From: Flavobacteriales bacterium
GTDB lineage: Bacteria > Bacteroidota > Bacteroidia > Flavobacteriales_C > GCA-002722245
DNA: 41,675 nucleotides
Assembly: GCA_002720635.1 (NCBI GenBank)
Contig: PBJD01000049.1
Span: forward strand, 1 to 41,675
Direction: 5' to 3'
Shown here one piece after another: positions 8,860 through 17,660 of the stretch. The translations under genes and the position numbers were made by a program. The notes beneath the pieces were generated by a model that saw only the letters and a program-made list of their open reading frames with translations, did not search any database and was not told where the DNA came from. Each line of letters begins with the position of its first letter. Positions within the stretch are counted from its first letter, which is position 1.

Positions 8860-10607
8860 AATACTTAACCGTTTTCATATTGTTTTTAGCGCATATAACT
8901 TTTAGTCAAATTAACATAAATTGGCAAAACAATTCCTTTTCTGATTTTAAACACAAGCCCGATTCAATTTATGAATCATGGAATGATTTTAACAATGATA
9001 TATTTGAACTTCAAAAAGAATCTTATTCAAAAGGACTATTGGAATTTTCAATAGATAGTTTAAAAACAGAAGACTCAACATTATTTACAGCATATATAAC
9101 ATTTGGAAAACCATACTCATGGAGCTCTATAAATTTAATCCATACCGGAATTAAGATTCCTTCAACTGTAATCAGTAATTGGAAAAACAAATTGGTAACA
9201 CCAAATGATTTAATGCTTAGAATTGATCATATTGCACATTTTTTTCAAAAAAACGGTTATCCATTTATCAGTATAAAAATGGACAGCATTAAATTAGACA
9301 GTACAAAACTATCAGGATATTTAGCCATTAATCCAGGACCAAAAATCATATGGGATACCCTTACAATAATCGGAGAAATAACCTTGGCAAGGTATTACAT
9401 GGAAAATTATTTAGGCGTAAAAGCAGGTAAATTATATAATGAAGAAATTTTTTTACAGGCTTCAAAAAAACTGAAAGAATTACCGTTTGTTACTTTAAAC
9501 GAACCTCCCAAGGTTATATTCCATAAAAACAAAGCATCTATTCTGCTCAATATCAAAAAAAAATCAGCCAACTTTATAAATGGTGTAATAGGTATTTTAC
9601 CCAATACCAGCAGCCCTTTAACTGGAGATAAATCTCAATTAGTAATTACGGGAGACATGAAACTAAACTTAGGGAATTCTTTTGGTTACGGAGAAAAAAT
9701 AAAATTAAACTGGAGAAGAATGCAAAGCGAATCTCAGCAACTAAATACAGAGGAAGACATCCCTTTTATCCTGCAATCCTATACAGGTCTCACACATTCA
9801 CTAAATCTGCTGAAGCAGGATACTTCTTTCATAACCTACAAAAACAGAATTGGAATTAAATATGATATTTCAGCAAAACAGTCTTTTACTGCTTTTTGGG
9901 AAAACGAAACAACAAATCGATTATCAAAAGAGACTTTATTATCTTCTAACTTAAGCTCTGTAAGTGGATCTCAAAACACTTATGGGTTAAATCTTTTTAT
10001 AAATTGGCTGGACTATAAATACAATCCAAGAAAAGGTTTTTTTCTAAATTTAGAAGCTAAATCCGGGATTAAAAAAATTATAGGTTCAAAAAGAGATAAT
10101 AAGATAATTATACCATTATCTGAAACAAATGAACTGGTATATTCTTTTTTAGTTCCAGAAAAATCAATGATTTATAAAGGTAAAATTCAAGTTGAAGGAT
10201 ACATACCTCTTTGGAGAGTTATTAGTTTAAAATTAGCAAATAATTCAGGTTTTCAATTAAATGACTATTTATTAGACAATGATTTATTTAGACTTGGAGG
10301 TTTTCAATTTCTGAGAGGTTTTGATCAACAATCTATATTTGTTACAAATTATTCAATTTTTACAACTGAAATTAAAGTGCTGTTTGAAGAAAATTCATTT
10401 ATGAATGTATTTTTTGATCAATCTATTCTTGACAAATCAACAATAACTGAAAAAACAATTAATCAAAGTTCCGCTTTGGGTGCTGGAATTAATTTTCAAA
10501 CCAAACCGGGAATATTCTCCATAAGTTATGCTTTGGGAAAATTTAGAGAGACAAATTTTAAATTTTCAAGCGCAAAAATACACTTTGGATTTATTAACCT
10601 ATTCTAG
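8856..10607 (+). CDS. Omp85/BamA-like outer-membrane protein
   Basis: This 583-residue protein begins with a signal peptide (MKYLTVFILFLAHITFSQ). The N-terminal half has POTRA-like segments, for example a long helix HIAHFFQKNGYPF followed by strands, then WDTLTIIGEI. The C-terminal half has beta-barrel strands and the Omp85 signature RLGGFQFLRGFDQQS (about residues 480-494), with the conserved RGF of extracellular loop 6 that folds back into the barrel. It ends in phenylalanine. It is shorter than BamA (about 800 residues) and nearer to TamA or two-partner-secretion size. I recognise the superfamily but not the subfamily or client. The ATG at 8856 overlaps the ung stop; a longer reading from TTG at 8838 is less likely. 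Confidence 0.8.
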   Translation: MKYLTVFILFLAHITFSQININWQNNSFSDFKHKPDSIYESWNDFNNDIFELQKESYSKGLLEFSIDSLKTEDSTLFTAYITFGKPYSWSSINLIHTGIKIPSTVISNWKNKLVTPNDLMLRIDHIAHFFQKNGYPFISIKMDSIKLDSTKLSGYLAINPGPKIIWDTLTIIGEITLARYYMENYLGVKAGKLYNEEIFLQASKKLKELPFVTLNEPPKVIFHKNKASILLNIKKKSANFINGVIGILPNTSSPLTGDKSQLVITGDMKLNLGNSFGYGEKIKLNWRRMQSESQQLNTEEDIPFILQSYTGLTHSLNLLKQDTSFITYKNRIGIKYDISAKQSFTAFWENETTNRLSKETLLSSNLSSVSGSQNTYGLNLFINWLDYKYNPRKGFFLNLEAKSGIKKIIGSKRDNKIIIPLSETNELVYSFLVPEKSMIYKGKIQVEGYIPLWRVISLKLANNSGFQLNDYLLDNDLFRLGGFQFLRGFDQQSIFVTNYSIFTTEIKVLFEENSFMNVFFDQSILDKSTITEKTINQSSALGAGINFQTKPGIFSISYALGKFRETNFKFSSAKIHFGFINLF

Positions 10608-10619
10608 TTAATTTACATT

Positions 10620-11273
10620 TTGAAACCAGATTCAACCTTAAGAAGTAAAAAACTCGTGCATCATAGTATATTATTTTATATCGCTATAATTTTCTTATCA
10701 TTTAGTTTCAGCAAAAGAAAGCCTAGTGAAAATGATGTATTGTTTTTTGTAAGGGAATACTGCAATGACTTTTATCCTGAGAACAGGATTAAAGAACTCC
10801 TGTTTGTATCTGTTAAACAACAGAGAATTTATTTGATCCGTCATGAAAAAATGATAACGTCATACCCTGTAAGTACGAGTAAATACGGATTAGGAAATAT
10901 TATAAATAGCAAGAAAACACCTCTTGGCCTTCACAAAATTCAAAATAAAATTGGCAAAGGTATTCCTTCAAGAGGAATAATCAAGGGTGGTGTTTATACG
11001 GGGGAAAAAGCTGATTTAGAACACTATCCAGTTACAGTAGAGGGTGACTTTGTCACCACGAGACTATTATGGTTAAAAGGACTGGAGCAAGGAATAAATT
11101 CAGGAGGCAAAGTTGATTCTTATACCAGAAGAATCTATATCCACGGAACACCGGAAGAGGGTTTAATTGGAAAACCCTCCTCTCACGGCTGCATAAGGAT
11201 GAAAAATCATGAAATTATCGAACTGTTTAAACTGGTAGAAAAAGGACTTCATGTAATCATATTAGACGTTTGA
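10620..11273 (+). CDS. L,D-transpeptidase (YkuD family), membrane-anchored or secreted
   Basis: The protein (up to 217 residues) has an N-terminal hydrophobic segment (about 15-30), then a YkuD domain. The catalytic signature runs from HGTPEEG (H175) to SHGCIRMKN (188-196; nucleophile C191). YkuD enzymes form 3-3 crosslinks in peptidoglycan or attach proteins to it, acting in the periplasm. The start is uncertain. No ATG lies upstream of the domain; the frame opens at TTG 10620 and has a GTG at codon 13 that would give a tidier signal peptide (VHHSILFYIAIIFLSFSFS). It follows the Omp85 gene by 12 bases, and its TGA lies within a candidate promoter for rmuC. Confidence 0.87.
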   Translation: MKPDSTLRSKKLVHHSILFYIAIIFLSFSFSKRKPSENDVLFFVREYCNDFYPENRIKELLFVSVKQQRIYLIRHEKMITSYPVSTSKYGLGNIINSKKTPLGLHKIQNKIGKGIPSRGIIKGGVYTGEKADLEHYPVTVEGDFVTTRLLWLKGLEQGINSGGKVDSYTRRIYIHGTPEEGLIGKPSSHGCIRMKNHEIIELFKLVEKGLHVIILDV

Positions 11274-11298
11274 CAGGACATTCATTTTCGTATCTTTA
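11269..11298 (+). promoter_or_regulatory. Candidate promoter for rmuC
   Basis: TTTG (11269-11272), 18 bases, then TATCTTTA (11291-11298), one base off the TAnnTTTG consensus. The -7 box ends only 4 bases before the rmuC ATG, so a transcript from it would have almost no leader. It overlaps the stop codon of the preceding gene. Confidence 0.5.
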
Positions 11299-11302
11299 AA
11301 AA

Positions 11303-12604
11303 ATGGATATTTCATTTTTGTTAGCAGGACTCGTAATTGGTTATATATCCGGATTTTTTATCGGAAAAAACAGTGTTTATAAAGCCTTTGGCACCTTTGA
11401 AAAGAAAAAAATCGAAAATGAAATTTTGATTGAACAGCTCAACACCCAAGTAGAAGATTTTAAAAAATCCATCCTTAATGAAACAGAAAAAAAGAATCAA
11501 TTGATTAATGATCTAAAAAATGCCGAAATAAAACTTGGACAGAAATCAGTTGAAATTAAAAATTTAAATGAAAGATTTTTCGAGTTTAAGAAAGAAACAA
11601 ATACATTACAAAAACAACTGAAAATAGAATTTAAAAACATTGCTAATGAGATTATAAAAGAACAATCAAAAGATTTTTCAGAACACAACAGCAATTTATT
11701 AAACCCTTTCAAAACTCAATTAGAATCATTTGAAAAAACAATTCAAACTCAGTTAAAAGACAATATTGAACGAGATGCTTCATTTAAGGCGCAATTGGAG
11801 AAATTAACTTCATTAAACAAAGAAATTTCACAAGAAGCCGCAAACCTGACTAATGCTTTAAAAGGAGATAATAAATTTCAAGGCAATTGGGGTGAACTCA
11901 TTTTAGAGAGAGTACTGGAGAGTTCAGGACTGGAGAAGGGCGCCGAGTACCATACACAAGTAAGTCTAACAAATGCGGATGATAATAAGATTCAACCCGA
12001 TGCAATTGTTCATTTACCAGACAACAAACATATTATCATTGACGCCAAAGTCTCACTTGTCGCTTATGAACAATACGTAAACTCGAAGAACCACGAAGAG
12101 CGTGAACAATATTTAAAATCACATTTGTTGTCTGTGAAAAATCATATAAAACAACTCAGTGAAAAAAAATATCAAACAGCAGAAGGATTAACTACCCCTG
12201 ATTTTATTTTACTCTTTGTCCCAATTGAAGCCTCATTTGGTTTAGCAGTAAAAGAAGATATTGAAGTGTTTAATTATGCCTGGAATAAAAATATCGTAAT
12301 TGTAAGTCCCAGCACGCTTTTAGCCACTCTAAAAACGATTGCTTCTCTGTGGAAACAAGATAAACAAAATAAAAATGTTCTTAAAATCGCTGAAGAAAGT
12401 GGCAAGTTTTATGATAAATTTGTTGGCTTCGTTAGTGACTTAACTAAAATTGAAAAAAGTCTGGACAAAACATCTAAAGATTTCTCTGAAGCACAAAAGA
12501 AATTATACGAGGGGAGAGGAAATATAGTAAGCAGAATTGAAAAAATAAAAGAACTGGGAGCAAAAACCACAAAACAAATTGATGAAAAGTATTTGGAAGA
12601 ATAA
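11303..12604 (+). CDS. rmuC: DNA recombination protein RmuC
   Basis: This 433-residue protein has the RmuC layout. An N-terminal membrane segment (about 4-22, LLAGLVIGYISGFFIG) is followed by a long coiled coil (about 35-185, rich in K/E/L/I heptads). Then comes the RmuC nuclease-like domain with FQGNWGELILERVLE, PDAIVHLP, HIIIDAKVSL and FVPIEASFGLA. The D...D-x-K arrangement (PDAIVHLP / IIIDAKVS) is the PD-(D/E)XK-like core. RmuC limits inversions between short inverted repeats; its biochemical activity is not fully settled. The 3' end overlaps the GWxTD lipoprotein gene by 23 bases. Confidence 0.94.
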   Translation: MDISFLLAGLVIGYISGFFIGKNSVYKAFGTFEKKKIENEILIEQLNTQVEDFKKSILNETEKKNQLINDLKNAEIKLGQKSVEIKNLNERFFEFKKETNTLQKQLKIEFKNIANEIIKEQSKDFSEHNSNLLNPFKTQLESFEKTIQTQLKDNIERDASFKAQLEKLTSLNKEISQEAANLTNALKGDNKFQGNWGELILERVLESSGLEKGAEYHTQVSLTNADDNKIQPDAIVHLPDNKHIIIDAKVSLVAYEQYVNSKNHEEREQYLKSHLLSVKNHIKQLSEKKYQTAEGLTTPDFILLFVPIEASFGLAVKEDIEVFNYAWNKNIVIVSPSTLLATLKTIASLWKQDKQNKNVLKIAEESGKFYDKFVGFVSDLTKIEKSLDKTSKDFSEAQKKLYEGRGNIVSRIEKIKELGAKTTKQIDEKYLEE

Positions 12605-13829
12605 CATTATTTTATTTCTTAGTACATTACTTTTTTTGGGGTGTAGTGGTAAATTGAGGCTTAATGAATTTGATTTATCTAACGAGTATCAGGTAAATGG
12701 TTTGATCTATGAAATTGATTTTTCTCTCACCAGTATTAATGATTCTATTTCCAGAGCTAACATAAGGATTAGTCCCAATGACTTGTTATTTAGTAAAACC
12801 AAATCTGGTAATTACATTGCCCGATATACAATTGGTTACAAAGTATTTGAAGGGTACAATGACAAAGAACCTATTGATACAGGCACTATTAACTATTCAA
12901 TACAAGAAATAAAAAAACAGAAACTTCATGATGTTAATTTTTATGCTCCAATTGGCAAAAACTATATTGTTAAAGTTTCTTTAACGGATGACAATAGAAA
13001 TCACACAACTTCAAAGATTAAAATACACAGAAAAAAACACACAAATGATAGATCTTATTTCAAAATATGCTCTTTAAAAAAAGAGAGCAACAACTGTAGC
13101 GTTTACCAAAAAGACTCTTTCAGCTTAATTCCTCCAAACAATTTTAACCAAGCAATTAAAGTCATGATATTTCAATACAAAATAACCTCTGCAGCAAAAC
13201 CCTATGAAGTAAACTATTCTTATCGATTAGCAACAAACCCAGATTCAATTTGGATTATCTCTGATAAAAGTAAATATAGTTTTCCACCACTTAAAAGTGG
13301 TTACTATCATTTTATTACAGACACTCAGAAACAAGAAGGATTTTCTGTTTTTTCAATAGATCAATATTTTCCAAAAATACATTCAATAAAACATGCAAAT
13401 GGTGCGCTTGGATATTTATTAGATAAGTCTGAATATGCGAATTTGCTAAGGAATAAAAACCAAAAAAAATCTTTTGAAAATGAATGGCTAAAATTAGCAG
13501 GAAACCGACACAGAGCAAGAAACTTAATCAAAAGCTATTATTCTGAAGTATCCAAAGCCAACAAACTATTCACAAATAATCAACCCGGATGGAGTACCGA
13601 TAGGGGAATGATTTATATAATTTATGGACCGCCAAAAATTGTATACCGTTATGAAAATTCAGAAACATGGATATATGGAGAAGAAAATAATTTATTGAGC
13701 GAGGAATTTGAATTCAACAAAATAAATTCTAATGTTTCTGATCATATTTATGAGTTAAAAAGAAATATAAATTTCAAAATTAGTTTCAATAGAATGGTCA
13801 ACGCCTGGATTGAAGAACGTGGTTATTAA
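12582..13829 (+). CDS. GWxTD-domain lipoprotein
   Basis: This is a 415-residue protein with a lipoprotein signal peptide (LLFLGC, lipidated Cys at about residue 21). The middle is beta-rich and poorly conserved. Near the C-terminus is the family signature GWSTDRGMIYIIYGPP, followed by ETWIYGEE. GWxTD proteins are widespread in Bacteroidota and related phyla, and I know of no established function. The family signature and the lipid anchor suggest an envelope role. The ATG at 12582 (with a TTG just before it at 12579) overlaps the end of rmuC. It converges on the M42 gene with only 8 bases between stops and no terminator. Confidence 0.85.
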   Translation: MKSIWKNNIILFLSTLLFLGCSGKLRLNEFDLSNEYQVNGLIYEIDFSLTSINDSISRANIRISPNDLLFSKTKSGNYIARYTIGYKVFEGYNDKEPIDTGTINYSIQEIKKQKLHDVNFYAPIGKNYIVKVSLTDDNRNHTTSKIKIHRKKHTNDRSYFKICSLKKESNNCSVYQKDSFSLIPPNNFNQAIKVMIFQYKITSAAKPYEVNYSYRLATNPDSIWIISDKSKYSFPPLKSGYYHFITDTQKQEGFSVFSIDQYFPKIHSIKHANGALGYLLDKSEYANLLRNKNQKKSFENEWLKLAGNRHRARNLIKSYYSEVSKANKLFTNNQPGWSTDRGMIYIIYGPPKIVYRYENSETWIYGEENNLLSEEFEFNKINSNVSDHIYELKRNINFKISFNRMVNAWIEERGY

Positions 13830-13837
13830 ACAAAAAA

Positions 13838-14887
13838 TCAATATGACCATTCATAATCACTAATTCCCTTAATACAGCTTACAAGAAGGTTGATTGAATC
13901 CTTAATATCTTCTTTATTACAAGTTTCTATTACTTGATGAATATGACGTGTAGGCACCGATATCGCACCTGCAATACTTCCCCCCGCAGTAAACTGCTGA
14001 AGTCCCATTGTATCAGTTCCTCCTCCTGTTAATATTTCCGGCTGCCATTTAATCGAATTATCTTCAGCTGTTTTCTTCATAAATTGAACCATTCTTTGGT
14101 CACAAATGGTTCGAGAATCCATAATTTTTATGCCGGCTCCACTTCCTAAAGAGGTTATTTTTTCATCATCAGGAGCACCAGGAGTATCAAAGGCTATGGT
14201 AGTGTCAATGCAAATTCCAAAATCGGGATTAATAGCTAATGCAGCGACTTGCGCACCTCGAATTCCGACCTCCTCCTGAACGGTAAACACAGCATAAAAA
14301 TCGTATGGAATTTCCTTTTTTTTCAATTGCTTAAGTGCCTCAATTAATATAAAAACAGCAACTCGATTATCAAGAGATTTACAATTTACGCAATCACCCA
14401 TTTCAATCAAGCCGCGCTCTCTTGTTATAGAATCTCCAATTGAAATCACCTTTTCAACCTCCTTCTTTTTCATTCCCAAATCAATGAAATAATCAGAAAG
14501 TTTAGGCGCTTTATTTTGCTCTTCAGGAGTCATTACATGAATAGGCTTTGCGCCCATTACTCCAAGAAGATCTGTTTTACCATGAACAATAACGCGTTGG
14601 GCTGTTAAAGTTTTTGGATCAAAACCACCCAATGTGTGAAATTTCAGGAATCCCTCATCAGTAATATGAGTCACAACAAAACCTATCTCATCCATATGAG
14701 CTGCTGCCATAACTTTTTTAGAATTCAAACCCTTTTTTATAGCTACAACATTGCCCATATTGTCAACGGAGATATCGTCAACCAAACCATCAATTTCTTT
14801 TAAAACAAAAGATCGAATTCTATTCTCAAACCCAGGCGCACCTGGAACCTCACAAATATCTCGTAATGATTCAATATTGATAGACAT
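13838..14887 (-). CDS. M42-family metallopeptidase (glutamyl aminopeptidase / FrvX type)
   Basis: The 349-residue protein has the full M42 metal site: AAHMDEIGF (H64, D66), SLDNR (D173), QEEVGIRG (E205 general base, E206 ligand), CIDTT (D228) and RHIHQ near the C-terminus (H315 or H317). These bind two metal ions in a co-catalytic centre. M42 enzymes are large dodecameric tetrahedral aminopeptidases that trim peptides in the cytoplasm. Some relatives were once annotated as endoglucanases, which is not supported here. It lies 75 bases downstream of pyk on the same strand. That gap shows no clear terminator, so co-transcription with pyk is possible. Confidence 0.92.
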   Translation of the reverse strand: MSINIESLRDICEVPGAPGFENRIRSFVLKEIDGLVDDISVDNMGNVVAIKKGLNSKKVMAAAHMDEIGFVVTHITDEGFLKFHTLGGFDPKTLTAQRVIVHGKTDLLGVMGAKPIHVMTPEEQNKAPKLSDYFIDLGMKKKEVEKVISIGDSITRERGLIEMGDCVNCKSLDNRVAVFILIEALKQLKKKEIPYDFYAVFTVQEEVGIRGAQVAALAINPDFGICIDTTIAFDTPGAPDDEKITSLGSGAGIKIMDSRTICDQRMVQFMKKTAEDNSIKWQPEILTGGGTDTMGLQQFTAGGSIAGAISVPTRHIHQVIETCNKEDIKDSINLLVSCIKGISDYEWSY

Positions 14888-14962
14888 AGTGAAAAAATGT
14901 TATGTTTAATTAAAAAGGCACTTGTATTCCAGTATTTATTTAGGCAAGAACACCACCTGAAT

Positions 14963-16384
14963 TTAGGCCTGACTCAACTTTAAAGTATTCGTTTTACCTT
15001 TTTCTTTTATTGGCATAGAAGCGATATTAATAAAGAAATCTCCTTCTTTAACGACTCCTTTAGCCATCAAAGAATTTTTAATGTCATCGATATTCTTATC
15101 TGTAGATGTAGAATTATCGTAATAGAACGCTTGTACACCCCATACAAGATTCAGCATATTTAAAATCGCCTTGTTGCTTGTATATACATATGTAAAAGCT
15201 CTTGGTCGTTGAGATGAAATTTTACGAGCAGTATATCCTGAGGCGGTCATTGTAATTATGGCTTTGGCATTAACACGTTCCGCCAAACTTACTGCACTTA
15301 CACATATGTTATCAGATATAAACCTCTCTTCTCTATAAATAGGCAAGTAATCATGATTATAAATATCATCGTATTCTTCCACTTTTTTCACAATATTGGT
15401 CATTGTTTCAACAACCAAACCAGGATGTTTACCTACTGAAGTTTCACCAGAAAGCATTACCGCATCAGCTCCATCCATAACCGCATTTGCAACATCATTT
15501 ACCTCTGCTCTGGATGGTGTAATGCCGTCAATCATACTTTCCATCATTTGTGTTGCGACTATGATAGGCTTAGAAGCTTTTAAACACTTTTTAACCATCA
15601 TTTTTTGTAATAAAGGGACGTCCTGATACGGCACTTCAATCCCTAAATCACCTCTTGCAACCATAATTCCGTCAGATTCATTGACAATATCATCAATATC
15701 ATCAATAGCTTCAGGCTTTTCAATTTTTGCAATTATTTTCAAATTTTTGCCAGACGCTTCAATTAACTTTCTAAGTTCAATAATATCTTGAGCAGAACGC
15801 ACAAAAGATAAGGCAACCCACTCAACATCCTGGGTAAGGATATAGTCTAAATCTTCTCTATCTTTTTTCGTCAAAGAAGGTAATGAAATTTTTGTATTGG
15901 GAAGGTTAACTCCTTTTTTACTCTTTAACATACCACCATGTTCAACAATTGCCACAACTTCATCAACTCCATTTGAAGACTCAACCTTAACAGCCAACTT
16001 TCCATCATCAATAAGAATTAACTCACCCGGATTTACATCTTTGGCAAAATTTTGATAGGTCATGTAAACCTTTTTTGCCGTGCCAACACATTCTTTATTA
16101 GTAAAAATAATTTTATCCCCATTTTTTATTTCACAGCCTTCATTCTCCATTGCACCAACTCGAAGTTTTGGACCTTGAAGGTCTGCTAAAATTGCAATGT
16201 TTGAATTAATTTCGTTATTTACTTTCTGAACCCGTTTAATATTTTCTTCATGAACACTGTGATCTCCATGGGAAAAGTTTAAACGACAAACATTCAATCC
16301 CTTATCATACATCTCCTTAATTACTTCAACAGATGAAGATGCAGGTCCTAAAGTCGCTACAATTTTTGTTCTCTTTAATTCCAT
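14963..16384 (-). CDS. pyk: Pyruvate kinase
   Basis: This 473-residue enzyme converts phosphoenolpyruvate and ADP to pyruvate and ATP. It is full length. Visible sites are NVCRLNFSHG (31-40; R34, N36, S38), ADLQGPKLRVG (67-77), the catalytic signature IIAKIEKPEAI (K220, with metal ligand E222) and MVARGDLGIEVP (D246). The C-terminal allosteric domain is present. A -7-like TATCTTTA lies upstream at 16429-16422 but has no matching -33 element, so pyk may have its own weak promoter or be read through from the IPExxxVDY gene 136 bases upstream. Confidence 0.97.
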   Translation of the reverse strand: MELKRTKIVATLGPASSSVEVIKEMYDKGLNVCRLNFSHGDHSVHEENIKRVQKVNNEINSNIAILADLQGPKLRVGAMENEGCEIKNGDKIIFTNKECVGTAKKVYMTYQNFAKDVNPGELILIDDGKLAVKVESSNGVDEVVAIVEHGGMLKSKKGVNLPNTKISLPSLTKKDREDLDYILTQDVEWVALSFVRSAQDIIELRKLIEASGKNLKIIAKIEKPEAIDDIDDIVNESDGIMVARGDLGIEVPYQDVPLLQKMMVKKCLKASKPIIVATQMMESMIDGITPSRAEVNDVANAVMDGADAVMLSGETSVGKHPGLVVETMTNIVKKVEEYDDIYNHDYLPIYREERFISDNICVSAVSLAERVNAKAIITMTASGYTARKISSQRPRAFTYVYTSNKAILNMLNLVWGVQAFYYDNSTSTDKNIDDIKNSLMAKGVVKEGDFFINIASMPIKEKGKTNTLKLSQA

Positions 16385-16520
16385 GTAGTATTGGTTTAAT
16401 TTCTAAATAAAAAACGAGCAGTAAAGATACATATTTCGTTTATAATAACACTGAACATTTACTTGTATTCAATGTGAATGATATCAAAAAAAACAGACAC
16501 CGAATCACTTTGTATAGAAG

Positions 16521-16937
16521 TTAAAAAAGTAAATTATTTCTACTTTTGAGTTCCATTGGATCAATCTGTATGGCCACCAATACGGATGGGATTTCCCTGA
16601 GCTCATCTTTGAAAGAAGACAATTCCTGATCCGACATAGGTCCCCAATATTGTAGAAAATAATCTATTTGCTTAAGTTCCGGAATTAAATAGCCCGAATC
16701 ACACCTGTTCGAGAGAAGATGAAATGTTGTATAGCTCTCCTCATCATTGAATCTGTATAAACTAAAGTTCCCCTTCTTATCAGAATCAAATGATATATCG
16801 ATGTCATCTACCCGCTCCAAATCGATTTCAAACAACTTATTCATACCCCATGCAATACGATAATTCGACACATGACTTGAAACTCCAAATAAAGAAAAAT
16901 CAAAATCTAGATCTAGATCTAAAACAAGTTTACTCAT
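16521..16937 (-). CDS. IPExxxVDY family protein
   Basis: This is a 138-residue acidic protein with the family signature as LIPELKQIDYFLQYWG (about residues 84-99, with Ile in place of Val of VDY). It starts with a low-complexity LDLDLDFDF run coded by a short AGATCT-type DNA repeat. No signal peptide or membrane segment is seen. From memory, this family is commonly found between rnc and pyk in Flavobacteriales, as it is here, and has no known function. Its ATG lies inside the 3' end of rnc (8-base overlap), which suggests translational coupling to RNase III. Confidence 0.82.
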   Translation of the reverse strand: MSKLVLDLDLDFDFSLFGVSSHVSNYRIAWGMNKLFEIDLERVDDIDISFDSDKKGNFSLYRFNDEESYTTFHLLSNRCDSGYLIPELKQIDYFLQYWGPMSDQELSSFKDELREIPSVLVAIQIDPMELKSRNNLLF

Positions 16938-17658
16938 CCAACAATTTAAATTTTTGACAGAATTTATTTGCGGCGATTTGCTCCGCCTTTTTCTTCGACT
17001 TTTCTTTACCCCAAGCTACCTCCTCCCCATCCAATTTTACGCAAGCCTCAAAAAATTTATTTCTGCCCTCTCCAGTTTCACTAACAATTTCAAAAGTCAA
17101 CTCTCTTTTTTCTTTCTGAGCCCATTCAATTATGCGAGACTTAAAATTTGTTTCTTCATTCTCTAATTTCTCCAAAGAAATGTATGGCTGAAGAATTCTT
17201 TTGAGAATAAAACTTTCACAAGCTTTAGTTCCTCTATCTAAATATATTGCACCAATTAAAGCTTCAAAAGCATTGCCATAAATAGAATCCGTTTTACTCT
17301 TTTTATCCAATCGAGCAATTACAATTTCATCTAATCCAATTTTTTTTGAAAGCTCATTAAGCGAATGTCTACTAACTATTTTAGATCTCATTTTTGTAAG
17401 AAACCCTTCATCTTTAAGAGGATATTTTTTAAATAGATAATCCGCTACAACTGCACCCAAAATCGCATCTCCTAAAAATTCAAGACGCTCATTACTCTCT
17501 GTATATTTAGAGGAATGATCGTAAACGGCAGATTTATGAATTAATGATTTCTCAAACAAAAAAACATCGTTGGGATAAAAACCAACGATGTTTTTTATAT
17601 TTTTTGCAAGTTTATTTCTTCTTAAGAATCTAAATCTAAAAATTGAAATAATACTCAA
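16930..17658 (-). CDS. rnc: Ribonuclease III
   Basis: RNase III (242 residues) cuts double-stranded RNA, including rRNA precursors. The catalytic signature is NERLEFLGD (56-64; E60, D64), followed by a second acidic site in YGNAFEALIGAIYLD (E132; the E. coli Asp114 position is N129). A double-stranded-RNA-binding domain fills about 172-239. The start is a TTG only 2 bases after the fabF stop, and no ATG or GTG precedes the conserved domain. Translation is probably low and coupled to fabF. A perfect 15-bp hairpin lies within codons 21-34 (see 17559-17596). The 3' end overlaps the IPExxxVDY gene by 8 bases. Confidence 0.95.
   Translation of the reverse strand: MSIISIFRFRFLRRNKLAKNIKNIVGFYPNDVFLFEKSLIHKSAVYDHSSKYTESNERLEFLGDAILGAVVADYLFKKYPLKDEGFLTKMRSKIVSRHSLNELSKKIGLDEIVIARLDKKSKTDSIYGNAFEALIGAIYLDRGTKACESFILKRILQPYISLEKLENEETNFKSRIIEWAQKEKRELTFEIVSETGEGRNKFFEACVKLDGEEVAWGKEKSKKKAEQIAANKFCQKFKLLDE
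17559..17596 (-). promoter_or_regulatory. Perfect 15-bp hairpin with T-run inside the rnc coding start
   Basis: Bases 17559-17573 (AAAAAACATCGTTGG on the plus strand) pair perfectly with 17582-17596 (CCAACGATGTTTTTT), with an 8-base loop at 17574-17581. On the rnc mRNA this is a 9-bp mixed stem extended by six A-U pairs. It has terminator geometry (stem then U-run) and lies 62-99 bases after the TTG start. It is in coding sequence for the conserved first helix (IVGFYPNDVF). It could be an attenuator or a substrate for RNase III acting on its own mRNA. The structure is seen; the function is inferred. Confidence 0.65.
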
Positions 17659-17660
17659 AA

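Noticed and set aside
16904-16922. Tandem AGATCT-type repeat
   Set aside because: It is explained by the coding of the LDLDLDFDF run at the N-terminus of the IPExxxVDY protein.
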